From the NCBI RefSeq assembly GCF_020035535.1, contig NZ_CP083350.1, positions 940,501-1,004,500 of the forward strand: a DNA stretch of 64,000 bases. Direction: 5' to 3'. The position numbers and the translations under genes are program-made. The notes below the pieces were generated by a model. That model worked only from the letters and a program-made list of their open reading frames with translations, had not been told where the DNA came from and did not search any database. Position 1 is the stretch's first letter; every line of letters begins with the position of its first letter. Shown one piece after another: positions 53,281 through 63,048 of the stretch. The stretch is from Ensifer adhaerens (lineage in GTDB: Bacteria; Pseudomonadota; Alphaproteobacteria; Rhizobiales; Rhizobiaceae).

Positions 53281-54600
53281 TCATTTCCGGGTGCGTGTGG
53301 CCGGCTGCCGGGCAAAGAGCCTGCGGAAGACCGGGTAGATGTCGGCGGGTTTGGCAATCCGGGTCATCTGGAAATTCGCCTTCTCGCCGTCCACCGTGCG
53401 ATAGGCGCGCCACAGGGCGGTGCCATTGTCCGTCGATCCGAAGATTTCCGTCTCACGCTCGTCGATGATCTCGACATAGGCGTAGTACTGGCAGATCTTC
53501 GTCAGCTTTTCCCTGAGCAGCGCAGCGCAATGCTCGCTGTCGCCGATGATGTTGTCGCCGTCGGACGCCTGCGCAGCATAGATGTTCCAGATCTGGGCGG
53601 GGTAGCGGTCCTCGACAACCCGGATCATCTCTTCGAGCGCCGTCGAGACGATCGTGCCGCCGCTCTGGGTGCTGTAGAAGAACGTCTCCTCGTCGACCTC
53701 GCGCGCCTCGTCGGTGTGGCGGATGAAGACGATATCGATCCGCTCGTAGCGCCGTTTCAGGAACAGGTGCAGAAGCACGAAGAAGCGCTTGGCGAGGTCC
53801 TTCTCGCGCTCGCCCATGGAGGCTGAGACGTCCATCAGGCAGAACATGACAGCATTGGCATTCGGCAGCGGCTGCTGTTCGAAGCGGTTGAAGCGGATGT
53901 CGACCGGGTCGACATAGGGTATGCGCCGTCGCTTCTTCTCGATCTTTTCCAGTTCTCCGCGGAGTTCGCTGAGCTTTTGGCGGTCCTTCGCCGAAATTTC
54001 CGGCGTCGCCTCGAGCCGCGCAATCTCCTCGGCGAGGATCGTCAGCTCCTTTTCCTTCGGCCGGTGCAACGCCAGGCGACGGCCGAAGCTGTTGCGCATG
54101 GTTCGCCCGACATTGATGTTGGTCGGCGTGCCGGCCGTGGCGAAGCCGGCGCGACGGGGTTTGAATGTCACCGTTTCCTTGAGGCTGAGCTTGACCATGT
54201 CGGGCAGCTCCAGATCCTCGAAGAAGAGATCCAGCACCTCTTCGCGCGACAGGATGAACTGGAAGTCGTCCTCGCTCTCTCCGGTCCCGGGGCGGCCCTT
54301 TCCGCCACCGCCCCCACCTGCTTCCGGCTTCGGCAGGCGGTCGCCTGCCGAAAACTGCTTGTTGCCGGGAAGCACATAGTTGCGCTCGCCGCTGCCGCGA
54401 GCCGGCTGAAACGTCGGCTCATTGGCACCGTCGGTCGGCATCGGCACGCCGTGCGCCGCATCGACGTCGATGATCCTGTCCGATTTGACCTGTTCCTTGA
54501 TGACCCGCTTCAGCTCTTCGCGGGCCCGTTTCAGAAAACGCTGTCGGTTGCCGAGGCTCTTATCCTTCGGATTGAGCCGCCGGTCGATGAAATTCGGCAT
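53281..54600 (-). CDS. yeaH: YeaH/YhbH-family protein (DUF444)
   Basis: 439 residues: IDRRLNPKDKSLGNRQRFLKRAREELKRVIKEQV start, a Gly-rich linker (about 115-125), and a von Willebrand A-like C-terminal half with MDVSASMGEREKDLAKRFF, a MIDAS-type motif. The family partners PrkA. It lies between prkA and spoVR with short gaps, in the usual order. Confidence 0.95.
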   Translation of the reverse strand: MPNFIDRRLNPKDKSLGNRQRFLKRAREELKRVIKEQVKSDRIIDVDAAHGVPMPTDGANEPTFQPARGSGERNYVLPGNKQFSAGDRLPKPEAGGGGGGKGRPGTGESEDDFQFILSREEVLDLFFEDLELPDMVKLSLKETVTFKPRRAGFATAGTPTNINVGRTMRNSFGRRLALHRPKEKELTILAEEIARLEATPEISAKDRQKLSELRGELEKIEKKRRRIPYVDPVDIRFNRFEQQPLPNANAVMFCLMDVSASMGEREKDLAKRFFVLLHLFLKRRYERIDIVFIRHTDEAREVDEETFFYSTQSGGTIVSTALEEMIRVVEDRYPAQIWNIYAAQASDGDNIIGDSEHCAALLREKLTKICQYYAYVEIIDERETEIFGSTDNGTALWRAYRTVDGEKANFQMTRIAKPADIYPVFRRLFARQPATRTRK

Positions 54601-54625
54601 ATACCAATCCCCTGCTTCGGCATCG

Positions 54626-56578
54626 TCAGCCCGCCTTGTTGACCCGCATGTACCAATCGACCAGCCGTCGGACCTGGCGCTCGGTGTAGCCGCGCTCGGT
54701 CATGCGCTGGACGAATTCGGCATGCTGCTTCTCGGAGGCACTGTCCTTCTTCGAGCCGAAGCTGATGACCGGCAGCAGGTCTTCGACCTGGCCGAACATG
54801 CGCTTCTCGATCACGTCGCGAAGCTTCTCGTAGCTCGTCCAGGAGGGGTTCTTCCCATGGTTCTTGGCGCGGGCGCGCAGGGTGAACTTCACAACCTCGT
54901 TGCGGAAGTCCTTGGGGTTGGCGATGCCGGCCGGTTTTTCGATCTGCGACAACTCGCTGTCGAGGATCTCCCGGTTGAGGATCTGCCCGGTATCGGCATC
55001 CTTGAAATCCTGGTCTTCGAGCCAGGCGTCGGCATAGGCGATATAGCGGTCGAAAAGGTTCTGACCGTATTCGCTGTAGGATTCGAGATAGGCCTTCTGG
55101 ATCTCGTGGCCAATGAATTCGGCGTAACGCGAGGCAAGCTCGGACTTGATGAAGTCGAGGTAACTTGCTTCGGTCTCCTTCGGGAACTGTTCGCGGCGGA
55201 TCGCCTGTTCCAGGATGTACATGAGATGTACGGGATCGGCCGCGACCTCCTTGGTGTCGTAGTTGAAGGTCTCGGACAGCACCTTGAAGGCAAAGCGGGT
55301 GCTGATGCCGGTCATGCCTTCGTCGACGCCGGCGGCGTCGCGGTATTCCTGAACGGACTTCGCCTTGGGATCGGTGTCCTTCAGGTTCTCGCCGTCATAG
55401 ACCCGCATCTTGGTATAAAGCGGCGAGTTCTCGTGGCGTGCAAGCCGTGTCGATACGGTGAAGCGGCTGAGGCTTTCGAGCACTTCCGGTGCACAGGGGC
55501 TCTTGGTGAGCTCGCTTTCGCGCAGCAGTTTCTCGTAGATCTGCCGCTCTTCGGTGACGCGCAGGCAGTAGGGAACCTTGACCACGAGAATGCGGTCGAG
55601 GAAGGCTTCGTTGTTCTTGTTGTTCTTGAATTGCAGCCATTCCGACTCGTTGGAGTGGGCAACGACGATGCCCTGATAGGGGAAGCCTCCGAAGCTTTCG
55701 GTGCCGTTGTAGTTGCCCTCCTGGGTTGCCGTCAAAAGCGGATGCAGGACCTTGATCGGCGCCTTGAACATTTCGACGAATTCGAGCAGCCCTTGCGTCG
55801 TGCGGTTGAGACCGCCGCTGTAGGAATAGGCGTCCGGGTCGGCCTGGCTGTAGTTTTCGAGCTGGCGGATATCGACCTTGCCGACCAGCGAGGAAACGTC
55901 CTGGTTGTTCTCGTCTCCGGGCTCGGTCTTGGCGATTGCGACCTGGCGCAGCCGCGACGGCATCAGCTTGACGACGCTGAATTTCGAGATGTCGCCATCG
56001 ACTTCGTCGAGCCGTTTCGTCGCCCAGGGCGAGATCAGGCCGGTCAGCCGGCGTCGCCCGATGCCGTACTTGTCTTCGAGCAGGTCGGCCATCCGGTCGG
56101 GATGGAAGAGGCCAAGGGGTGATTCAAAGACGGGGCTGACCTTGCCGCCGACTGCCAGCGTGTAGATCGGCTGCAGTTCCATCAGCTTCTTCAGCCGCTC
56201 TGCGAGTGACGACTTGCCGCCGCCGACCGGTCCGAGCAGGTAGAGGATCTGCTTGCGCTCCTCGAGCCCCTGCGCGGCGTAGCGGAAGTAACCGACGATC
56301 CGCTCGATCGTATCTTCCATGCCGTAGAAGTCGGCGAAGGATGGATAGATCTTGACGGTGCGGTTTGAGAAGATGCGGCCGAGACGTTCGTCCGCGCTGG
56401 TATCGATCAGGGTTGGATTACCGATGGCAGTGACCATCCGCTCCTGCGCGGTGGCATACATGCTTTTGTCGTCGCGACATGCCAGAAGGTATTCTTGAAG
56501 GCTGATTTCTTCTTGCGCTGCACTGGTATAGATCTCCGAGAAGAGATCAAAAACGTCGCATTCGCTCTTTTGCATCAT
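54626..56578 (-). CDS. prkA: PrkA serine protein kinase / AAA+ ATPase
   Basis: 650 residues. Walker A GPVGGGKSS (116-124) in an AAA+ core, the PrkA AAA motif (FPYQGIVVAHSNESEW), and the C-terminal kinase-like PrkA domain (from about 390). The tandem ATG at 56578/56575 has GGGAG just upstream. A further in-frame ATG at 56632 would lie at or above the transcription start set by the stress promoter at 56640, so it was rejected. First gene of prkA-yeaH-spoVR; role in stress and nutrient-limitation response. Confidence 0.95.
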   Translation of the reverse strand: MMQKSECDVFDLFSEIYTSAAQEEISLQEYLLACRDDKSMYATAQERMVTAIGNPTLIDTSADERLGRIFSNRTVKIYPSFADFYGMEDTIERIVGYFRYAAQGLEERKQILYLLGPVGGGKSSLAERLKKLMELQPIYTLAVGGKVSPVFESPLGLFHPDRMADLLEDKYGIGRRRLTGLISPWATKRLDEVDGDISKFSVVKLMPSRLRQVAIAKTEPGDENNQDVSSLVGKVDIRQLENYSQADPDAYSYSGGLNRTTQGLLEFVEMFKAPIKVLHPLLTATQEGNYNGTESFGGFPYQGIVVAHSNESEWLQFKNNKNNEAFLDRILVVKVPYCLRVTEERQIYEKLLRESELTKSPCAPEVLESLSRFTVSTRLARHENSPLYTKMRVYDGENLKDTDPKAKSVQEYRDAAGVDEGMTGISTRFAFKVLSETFNYDTKEVAADPVHLMYILEQAIRREQFPKETEASYLDFIKSELASRYAEFIGHEIQKAYLESYSEYGQNLFDRYIAYADAWLEDQDFKDADTGQILNREILDSELSQIEKPAGIANPKDFRNEVVKFTLRARAKNHGKNPSWTSYEKLRDVIEKRMFGQVEDLLPVISFGSKKDSASEKQHAEFVQRMTERGYTERQVRRLVDWYMRVNKAG

Positions 56579-56639
56579 GCTCTCCCGCGGCCGCTGGCTG
56601 AGACGGGGATCGCTGCTTATCGGCTCGCTCATTCGAATA

Positions 56640-56664
56640 AACGGCGTCCCATGCGCAATGTTCC
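56640..56664 (-). promoter_or_regulatory. EcfG/RpoE2 general-stress promoter of prkA-yeaH-spoVR
   Basis: On the minus strand GGAAC-N16-CGTT is exact. The start of transcription would fall near 56630, giving a leader of about 50 bases before prkA. Confidence 0.8.
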
Positions 56665-56703
56665 ACCAGAGTACTCGCTTTCTTCTGATTCTCGAAGGGG
56701 TTG

Positions 56704-56720
56704 CTTTCAAGGATTGAAAG
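56704..56720. promoter_or_regulatory. perfect inverted repeat upstream of the prkA promoter
   Basis: CTTTCAA-GGA-TTGAAAG, a 7+3+7 dyad 40 bp upstream of the stress promoter's -35. It may bind a second regulator of prkA. Confidence 0.4.
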
Positions 56721-56936
56721 ATCGTGACCGAGGGCTCACGAAATCCTGATCCGGACGGCCGAGATGGCGCGCCGGAGGGGCGTTTTTTGGGCGCCTTCGG
56801 ATAGGCTTGGCCGCACGAGATTGGTAGCTCGGGAAGGTGAACAAGGTCCCGCACGTGGCCAACGTCTCGCCAATGCATGCTCGACCGGTTACGGCGTCGT
56901 CAAAGCATGCCCTGTGCATGTGATGTGTGCTTCAAT

Positions 56937-56958
56937 GGCGCCGCCGCGCAGCGGCGCC
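56937..56958 (-). terminator. hairpin after the aconitase X gene
   Basis: GGCGCCGC and GCGGCGCC form a perfect 8-bp stem with a 6-base loop, 16 bases past the acnX stop. No T run follows. Confidence 0.5.
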
Positions 56959-56974
56959 TGAGCAGGAAGAGCTG

Positions 56975-58666
56975 TCAGGACAGCCAGGCCGGCAACCGAG
57001 CCGGAACACGGCCCGTGAGCGCCGCCTCTACGCAATCGGCGAGGCTGCCGAAGCGAACGGAGCGGCCGGAGAGGCCGGGGCCGTAATGGGCGTACTTGCC
57101 GGAATTGGTCATCAGCGCCCGGGTCTTGGTCGGGAAGACCGGCTCGGAGATCGAGCACCAGCAGAGATCCGGCAGCACCTGGATTCCGCTTGCCTCCAGC
57201 CGCGAAAGCAGGCCTTCCTCGCGCGCCGCGGCAATAGCATCGCGTCCGGCGGTTACGATGACGGCGACGTTGCTTTCGCGCTTGCGACCGTCGAAGGCGA
57301 CGGCCAGAGCGCGGCATTCCTCCAGCGAGGCATGCGGGCTGCCGATCGCGACAAGCTCGACTTCTGCCGGGCCTTCGTTCAAGAGCGACCAGGCGTCAGT
57401 CATGTCGGCGCGCGTGATCGTCGTGTGGTCGGCATCTTCGGCAGCAGCACCATCGGCTTCCGGGGTCACGCCCTCCACATGCAGCATGGGCGATGCGGAC
57501 GTCGTGCCGAAGGCGGCGCAAAGTGCCTTGAGGTCGTCGCGTGAAGGCTTTGCCGAAGCAAGACCGCGCAGCAGCGGGATGCGGTCGGGTGCTGCCTTGC
57601 CGGCGAGATAACCGATCAGCGGCCAGAAGGCATCGTCGACGTTGTCGGGCAGTTCCACCTCGATGACGCGCTTCGCCTTGCGCGGCGCGTCGAGATAGAC
57701 GCCCGAGAGCGGCGCGCGACCGGTCAGCGCGATGCAGAGGTCGAGAAAGTCAGGGTGTTTCGCCGTGCGGGCGCCAAGCACGGTATTGGCGAAGATCACC
57801 GCGTTGGACTCCGCCCAGGCAATGGCTTCGCCTGATTTCGGCGCGCTGTCGAGCAGATAGGGCGAACAGGTGAAGGTCGGGCGACAGCCCATGCGCACGT
57901 AAGCGTCCGCAAGCCGTGCGGCCGGGTCACCGAAGCTTTCCGGAACGCCCTGCGCCTGCCAGTTGGCCCGGTCGACGGAGATCGCGTTCATGGTCGTCGG
58001 CACCCGTACCTTGGCACCCATGTCCGCCATTTTCTCGGCGAAGGTGAGGTTTGCGGGGCTTGCGTAGATGCAGCCGTCGATATGGCCCTGGACCACGTCG
58101 ATGAGCTTTTCCGCCCCCTGCTGCGCTGCCATGGCGGAGATGATCCGCATTGCCTGCTGGACCGCGACGCCGTCGCGGCCGTCGAGCATGGCGCGATCGC
58201 CTTCGGTAAGGTTAAGAGCCGTCGTCGCCGGCGGGGTGACCGGGATCGTCAGGCCGTCGGCCTCGATCGCCGTATCGCTGATGCGTGCCGACTTCGCCTC
58301 AGACAGCGCCTTGAAGGCTTCGCGCGAAAGGCGCAGCACCGGCAAGGATTTACCGAACATCTCGGCGGCGATCAGCGCGCCGAGCGTCAACACGTCCTCA
58401 GCTTCCGAGAACACGAGGGCCGCCGGCGCACGCCCGGTCAGCGCCATGTCGAGCAGTACGCCCGAACCGGTGCAGGAGCCGCGGCTCGACGGCATCATCA
58501 GGATGCCGCCGGTGAGACAGAGACCGTGCAGCGGATGGTGCACGTCGATCACCCGGCCCGTTGCCGGATCGACCCCGCCCCAGAAGCTCAGTGCTTCCTC
58601 GGTGGCGATGATGGGGCCATCGGCGGAGCCGGAGAGAATGCTGCGGGCGGAGATCGATTGGGTCAT
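56975..58666 (-). CDS. acnX: aconitase X, likely cis-3-hydroxy-L-proline dehydratase
   Basis: 563 residues: an N-terminal swivel (DUF126) domain (about 1-135, with [20 protein letters not shown]) fused to the AcnX catalytic domain (about 150-560, with [35 protein letters not shown]). In archaea and many bacteria these are two proteins. Bacterial fused AcnX enzymes are known as cis-3-hydroxy-L-proline dehydratases. Its start overlaps the epimerase stop (ATGA), and the neighbours also suit hydroxyproline use. Confidence 0.9.
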   Translation of the reverse strand: MTQSISARSILSGSADGPIIATEEALSFWGGVDPATGRVIDVHHPLHGLCLTGGILMMPSSRGSCTGSGVLLDMALTGRAPAALVFSEAEDVLTLGALIAAEMFGKSLPVLRLSREAFKALSEAKSARISDTAIEADGLTIPVTPPATTALNLTEGDRAMLDGRDGVAVQQAMRIISAMAAQQGAEKLIDVVQGHIDGCIYASPANLTFAEKMADMGAKVRVPTTMNAISVDRANWQAQGVPESFGDPAARLADAYVRMGCRPTFTCSPYLLDSAPKSGEAIAWAESNAVIFANTVLGARTAKHPDFLDLCIALTGRAPLSGVYLDAPRKAKRVIEVELPDNVDDAFWPLIGYLAGKAAPDRIPLLRGLASAKPSRDDLKALCAAFGTTSASPMLHVEGVTPEADGAAAEDADHTTITRADMTDAWSLLNEGPAEVELVAIGSPHASLEECRALAVAFDGRKRESNVAVIVTAGRDAIAAAREEGLLSRLEASGIQVLPDLCWCSISEPVFPTKTRALMTNSGKYAHYGPGLSGRSVRFGSLADCVEAALTGRVPARLPAWLS

Positions 58667-59664
58667 TTTACGACAAATCCATGAGCAAAAGGGTCGCGGT
58701 CATCGATGAAGATGGTGTTGATGCCGGTCATGCGGGCCCAGCCGGCGATCGATGGGATGATGGCGTCGCGGTCGGCGACCTTGGTCGCTGCCTCGACGCG
58801 GCCCTTGAACAGCGAGCCGATGATCGATTCATGTACGAACTCGTCACCGACCCCAAGCTTGCCCTTGGCGGCAAGCTGCGCCATGCGCGCCGAAGTGCCG
58901 GTGCCGCAAGGCGAACGGTCGATCGCCTTTTCGCCGTAGAACACGGCGTTGCGGGCATGGGCTTCGGCCTGCGTCGGTTTGCCGGTCCACTGGATGTGGC
59001 TCAGACCCTGGATTTCCGGATGCTCCGGATGGACGAACTCGTACTTGGCGTTGAGCGCTGCGCGCAGCTTCGGGCTCCAGCCGACGAGTTCGCCGGCCGT
59101 ATGGTCGGCCATGTCGCGGAAGTTCTTCTGCGGCTCGACGATGGCGTAGAAGTTGCCGCCATAGGCGACGTCGACGACGATCTCGCCGAAACCCTCGACC
59201 TCCGCCGTCAGCCCCTCGGCATAGAGGAAGCCCGGGACGTTGGTGAGGCGCACTTCCTCGACGAACCGGCCTTCCTGGCGATAGGTGATATCCACCTTGC
59301 CAGCCGGCGCATCGATCGAGAGCTTGCCCGGCTCGCGCGGGGTGATGAGCCCGTTCTCGATCGCCATGGTGATGGTGCCGATCGTGCCGTGGCCGCACAT
59401 CGGCAGGCAGCCTGAGGTCTCGATGAAGAGTACCGCCACGTCGCAGTCAGGCCGCGTCGGCGGATAGAGGATCGAGCCCGACATCATGTCGTGGCCGCGC
59501 GGCTCGAACATCAGGCCGGTGCGGATCCAGTCGTATTCGCGCAGGAAATGCGCCCGCTTCTCCAGCATGTTGGCCCCTTCGAGCCGCGGCCCGCCGCCGG
59601 AAACGAGGCGGACCGGGTTGCCGCAGGTGTGGCCGTCGATGCAGGAGAAGGTGTGGTTGGGCAT
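58663..59664 (-). CDS. proline-racemase-family epimerase, probably 4-hydroxyproline 2-epimerase
   Basis: 333 residues. C90 ([10 protein letters not shown]) and C253 (SPCGTGTSA) are both present, as needed for racemase or epimerase chemistry; the dehydratase branch has Thr in the second place. 4-hydroxyproline and 3-hydroxyproline epimerases of this size lie in similar clusters. It would turn trans-4-hydroxy-L-proline into its D-isomer for the neighbouring dehydrogenase. Confidence 0.9.
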   Translation of the reverse strand: MPNHTFSCIDGHTCGNPVRLVSGGGPRLEGANMLEKRAHFLREYDWIRTGLMFEPRGHDMMSGSILYPPTRPDCDVAVLFIETSGCLPMCGHGTIGTITMAIENGLITPREPGKLSIDAPAGKVDITYRQEGRFVEEVRLTNVPGFLYAEGLTAEVEGFGEIVVDVAYGGNFYAIVEPQKNFRDMADHTAGELVGWSPKLRAALNAKYEFVHPEHPEIQGLSHIQWTGKPTQAEAHARNAVFYGEKAIDRSPCGTGTSARMAQLAAKGKLGVGDEFVHESIIGSLFKGRVEAATKVADRDAIIPSIAGWARMTGINTIFIDDRDPFAHGFVVK

Positions 59665-59676
59665 GTCTATGCTCTG

Positions 59677-60924
59677 TCAGAATCGTTGAGGCGAGAAGGA
59701 TTGGATGTCGATCGCCGGCCGCTGGCCGGTGAGCAGATCGGCAACGAGGCGCGCGGTTCCTGCCGACTGCGTCAGGCCGAGATGGCCGTGGCCGAAGGCA
59801 TAGACGACGCGGCCTGTGGCACGGGCGCGGCCGATGGCCGGCAGGCTATCGGGCAGCGACGGACGGAAGCCCATCCACTGCACGCCGCCTTTGCTCTTGA
59901 AGCCGGGCAGGAAGGTCTGCGCCTTCTTCAGCATGGCTTCCGAGCGCCGGAAGTTCGGCGGCAGCTTCAGGCCGCCGAGCTCGACGGCGCCGCCGACGCG
60001 GATGCCGGTCGAAAGCCGTGTGACGACGAAGCCGTGGCCGCCGAAGGTGACCTGGGTGCGCAGATCAAAGGCATCCTGCGGCAATGTGGTGTTATAGCCG
60101 CGCTCGGTTTCGAGCGGGATGCGCTCGCCGAGCGTGCGGGCGATCTGGTGCGAGAAGGCGCCGGCCGAAAGCACGACCTGGCCGGCACGCAGCGTCTTGC
60201 CGTCGGCCGTCAGTTCGACGCCGCCATCAACCGGCTTCAGTGCCGCGACCTCGGCGCGCTCGATGGTGCCGCCCTTGGCGCGGAAATGGTCTGCCAGCGC
60301 CAGCGTGTAGAGCTTGGGATCGGCGATCGAGAACCAGCCGGGCGTAAAGGTGCCGTGGGTGAAGCGTGGCGCGAGACCGGGTTGGATTTCGGCCATTTCG
60401 GCCGCGCCCATGTGGCGGAACTCGATGCCGTGCTCCGCTCGCGCCTTCCAGCCGGGAAGCGATGCCTTCAGTTCGGCTTCGCTTTCATAGACCTGAAGGT
60501 TGCCCTCCTTGCGCAGCATCGGCAGGGTGCCGGTCTCAGCCAGGAAGGGTTCGAGCTCCGCCTTGGAGAGGTCCATCATTGCCGTCTGCGCGGTCGTCGA
60601 ATGTGCCACGCGGCTTGCCGAGCAGGCACGCCAGAAGCGGAACATCCATGGCGCGATCTGCACCGCATAGGCCGGCGGGACGCTCAGCGGTCCGAGCGGG
60701 TCGAGCAGCCACCTCGGCGCCTTTTTGAGGATGCCGGGCGAGGCGAGCGGCAGGATGTCGGTGAAGGCGAAGGCCCCGGCATTGCCCGCCGAGGCTCCTG
60801 CTGCCGGGCCTTCCCGGTCGAGCACGGTGACCGAAAGCCCCCGTGCCTGGGCGGCGATCGCCGCAGAAAGGCCGACGACGCCGGCACCGATGACGATGAC
60901 GTCAGGCTGAATTGCATCCTTCAT
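59677..60924 (-). CDS. FAD-dependent D-amino-acid (D-hydroxyproline) dehydrogenase
   Basis: 415 residues of the DAO/DadA group: DVIVIGAGVVGLSAAIAAQARGLSVTVLDRE (8-38) binds FAD, GMRPSLPD-like GFRPSLPDSLPAIG and YAFGHGHLGLTQSAGTARLVADLL close the fold. Single-subunit type. Substrate inferred from the epimerase next door: cis-4-hydroxy-D-proline or a similar D-amino acid. Confidence 0.9.
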   Translation of the reverse strand: MKDAIQPDVIVIGAGVVGLSAAIAAQARGLSVTVLDREGPAAGASAGNAGAFAFTDILPLASPGILKKAPRWLLDPLGPLSVPPAYAVQIAPWMFRFWRACSASRVAHSTTAQTAMMDLSKAELEPFLAETGTLPMLRKEGNLQVYESEAELKASLPGWKARAEHGIEFRHMGAAEMAEIQPGLAPRFTHGTFTPGWFSIADPKLYTLALADHFRAKGGTIERAEVAALKPVDGGVELTADGKTLRAGQVVLSAGAFSHQIARTLGERIPLETERGYNTTLPQDAFDLRTQVTFGGHGFVVTRLSTGIRVGGAVELGGLKLPPNFRRSEAMLKKAQTFLPGFKSKGGVQWMGFRPSLPDSLPAIGRARATGRVVYAFGHGHLGLTQSAGTARLVADLLTGQRPAIDIQSFSPQRF

Positions 60925-60931
60925 GATCGGC

Positions 60932-61654
60932 TCAGTGCGTCGCTGCCAGGAACTTCTGCAGTTCCGGATCCTTCGGCGCGCCGAAGAGTGCTTCCGGTGC
61001 GGCGATTTCCGCCATCACGCCCTTGTGGAAGAAGGCGACACGGTCGGAGACTTCGCGGGCGAACTTCATTTCGTGCGTGACGCAGATCATCGTCATGCCT
61101 TCGGAGGCCAGCATGCGCAGCGTGTCGAGCACTTCGCCGACGAGCTGCGGATCGAGCGCCGAGGTCACTTCGTCAAACAGCATGTATTCCGGCGACATGG
61201 CAAGCGCGCGGGCAATCGCCATGCGCTGCTGCTGGCCGCCCGACATGCGGGTCGGATAGACGCCGAGCTTTTCGCCGAGGCCAACATGTGTGAGCTGCTT
61301 GACGGCGATCTCCTCGGCCTTCTCCTTCGAGAGGCCCAGCACCTTGCGTGGCGCCAGCGTGACGTTTTCAAGCACGGTCAGGTGCGGGAAAGCATTGAAC
61401 TGCTGGAAGACGATGCCGAGCTTGCTGCGCAGCTTGTTGAGATTTGTTGACTTGGCGTGGACCTCGGTGCCGTCGACGAGGATGCGGCCGGCATCGATCG
61501 GCTCAAGACCGTTGATGCAGGTGAGCAGGGTCGATTTGCCGGAACCGGAGCCGCCAATGATGGTCAGCACCTCGCCCTTGTTGACGGTGAGGTTAATGCT
61601 TTTGAGAACCTCCAGCGAGCCGAAGGATTTGCGAACGTTCTGGATCTCAATCAT
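60932..61654 (-). CDS. amino-acid ABC transporter ATPase (GlnQ/HisP type)
   Basis: 240 residues. Walker A GGSGSGKSTLLTCIN, signature MSGGQQQRMAIARAL, Walker B YMLFDEVTSALDPQ (the DEvTSALDP form typical of polar amino-acid importers). The start at MIEIQNVRKSFG overlaps the permease stop by 8 bases. Confidence 0.95.
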   Translation of the reverse strand: MIEIQNVRKSFGSLEVLKSINLTVNKGEVLTIIGGSGSGKSTLLTCINGLEPIDAGRILVDGTEVHAKSTNLNKLRSKLGIVFQQFNAFPHLTVLENVTLAPRKVLGLSKEKAEEIAVKQLTHVGLGEKLGVYPTRMSGGQQQRMAIARALAMSPEYMLFDEVTSALDPQLVGEVLDTLRMLASEGMTMICVTHEMKFAREVSDRVAFFHKGVMAEIAAPEALFGAPKDPELQKFLAATH

Positions 61655-62297
61655 TGGACCACCGTTTTTCAAGGTAACCGCCGAGCCGGGCGATCGGGAA
61701 GCTGATGAGGAAGTAGATGGCGCCGCAGATCAGAAGGATCAGCAGCGGTTCCTGGAGACGGGTGACGAGCACCTGCGAGGCGCGCAGCAGTTCGATCAGG
61801 CCGAGCCAGAGGACGAGTGCCGAGTCCTTCATGACACCGAGCGTCAGGCCGATCCAGGAGGGCAGAGATACGCGGGTTGCAAGCGGCGCCACGATATAGC
61901 GCATGTCCTGCCACCAGGTCATGCCGAGCGAACGGGCGGCACGGCGCGTCGTCGGCGGTACCGACGAGATGCCGCCGCGTACGATCTCGGTGCAATAGGC
62001 GGCCGTATAGAGCGACAGCACAACACAGGAGGTCGTGAACGGCGCCCAGCCGAGCTTGGCGATCGCCTGGAAGGCATTGGCAAGCACGAGCTGGATCAGG
62101 AGCGGCACCGAGCGGAAGATGTCGAGCACGAAAGTGAGCGGGGCTGCCCAATAGGGGCCGACCTGGTTGCGCACGACACCGAAGATGATGCCGAGAACGG
62201 TGCCGGCGGTAACCGAGACGGCGGTAACCGCAAGCGTCATCAGGGCGCCTTGCAGCAGGAAACCGAGATCAGCGAGGGTGAGGGCGGTATTGAACAT
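61647..62297 (-). CDS. amino-acid ABC transporter permease 1 (HisM/GltK type)
   Basis: 216 residues with about five helices and the conserved loop RRAARSLGMTWWQDMRYIVAPLA. It pairs with the permease that precedes it (13-bp gap). Confidence 0.94.
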   Translation of the reverse strand: MFNTALTLADLGFLLQGALMTLAVTAVSVTAGTVLGIIFGVVRNQVGPYWAAPLTFVLDIFRSVPLLIQLVLANAFQAIAKLGWAPFTTSCVVLSLYTAAYCTEIVRGGISSVPPTTRRAARSLGMTWWQDMRYIVAPLATRVSLPSWIGLTLGVMKDSALVLWLGLIELLRASQVLVTRLQEPLLILLICGAIYFLISFPIARLGGYLEKRWSND

Positions 62298-62310
62298 CTC
62301 TCACCTCTCC

Positions 62311-62976
62311 TTAGTAGCGGAACATGCGTGCGGCGAGCAGGCGCGCGCCAAGCGTCACGGCCTTGGCGATCAGGTAGTAGATGACCGCCGCGATCGCGAA
62401 GAATTCGAAGGTGCGGAACGAACGGGCGTTCAGTTCCTGTGTGATGCCGGCGAGGTCGGTGTTCATGCCCACGGTAACGCCGAGCGACGTCATCAGGATC
62501 GCCCAGACCATCTGATTGGTAACCGGCAGGAAGGCGATGCGCAGCATCTGAGGCAATACGATGTAACGGAACGCCTGCACCGCTGTCATGCCGAGCGAGC
62601 GGCCCGCGCGTGTCTGAGTCTCGGGAATGGCCTTGAGCGCGCCGCGGAAATTCTCGGCGAGATAGCCGGCATTGTTGAAGGCGATCCCCGCCAGCAGCGC
62701 CGTATAGGGGCTCAGGTGGATGCCGAAATTGCCGAGGCCGAAATGAGCCATGTAGATCTGGAACAGCGCCGGCGTGTTGCGGGCGATCTCGACCCAGGCA
62801 GTGGCGAAGCCACTGAGGATGCGGTTTCCGGACAGACGGCAGGCCGTGAGCGCCAGCGCCAGTGCAAGGCCGATGGCCATCGAGAGCAGGGCCACCTGCA
62901 AGGTGACCAGTGCTCCATCGAGCATCTGTGGCAGGGCTTTCAGCGCCTGATTCCAATGGAAGGTATAACTGAACAT
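62311..62976 (-). CDS. amino-acid ABC transporter permease 2 (HisQ/GltJ type)
   Basis: 221 residues with about five helices and the loop QTRAGRSLGMTAVQAFRYIVLPQML. AGGTGAG precedes the ATG chosen here; an in-frame GTG four codons upstream lies inside that ribosome site. Confidence 0.94.
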   Translation of the reverse strand: MFSYTFHWNQALKALPQMLDGALVTLQVALLSMAIGLALALALTACRLSGNRILSGFATAWVEIARNTPALFQIYMAHFGLGNFGIHLSPYTALLAGIAFNNAGYLAENFRGALKAIPETQTRAGRSLGMTAVQAFRYIVLPQMLRIAFLPVTNQMVWAILMTSLGVTVGMNTDLAGITQELNARSFRTFEFFAIAAVIYYLIAKAVTLGARLLAARMFRY

Positions 62977-63048
62977 GTTTCGTCTCACCTCTGCGGAAAC
63001 GAATAGCGGCGCGAGGCTACACCTCGCGCCGCCAGATGGACGGCCAGA

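Larger units (their letters stand above)
56579..56974. other. 396-bp gap between prkA and the aconitase X gene
   Basis: Right to left it holds the hairpin after acnX (56937-56958), about 200 bp without a recognisable feature, the dyad at 56704, the stress promoter at 56640 and the prkA leader. No gene with a ribosome site was found. Confidence 0.5.

Noticed and set aside
54422..56122. 566-codon open frame antisense to prkA and yeaH
   Set aside because: prkA and yeaH have unmistakable family motifs on the minus strand; the plus frame has no domain and no ribosome site.
56579..56632. ATG at 56632 as start of prkA
   Set aside because: It falls at or above the transcription start expected from the exact stress promoter, and the later ATG has GGGAG and gives the family length.
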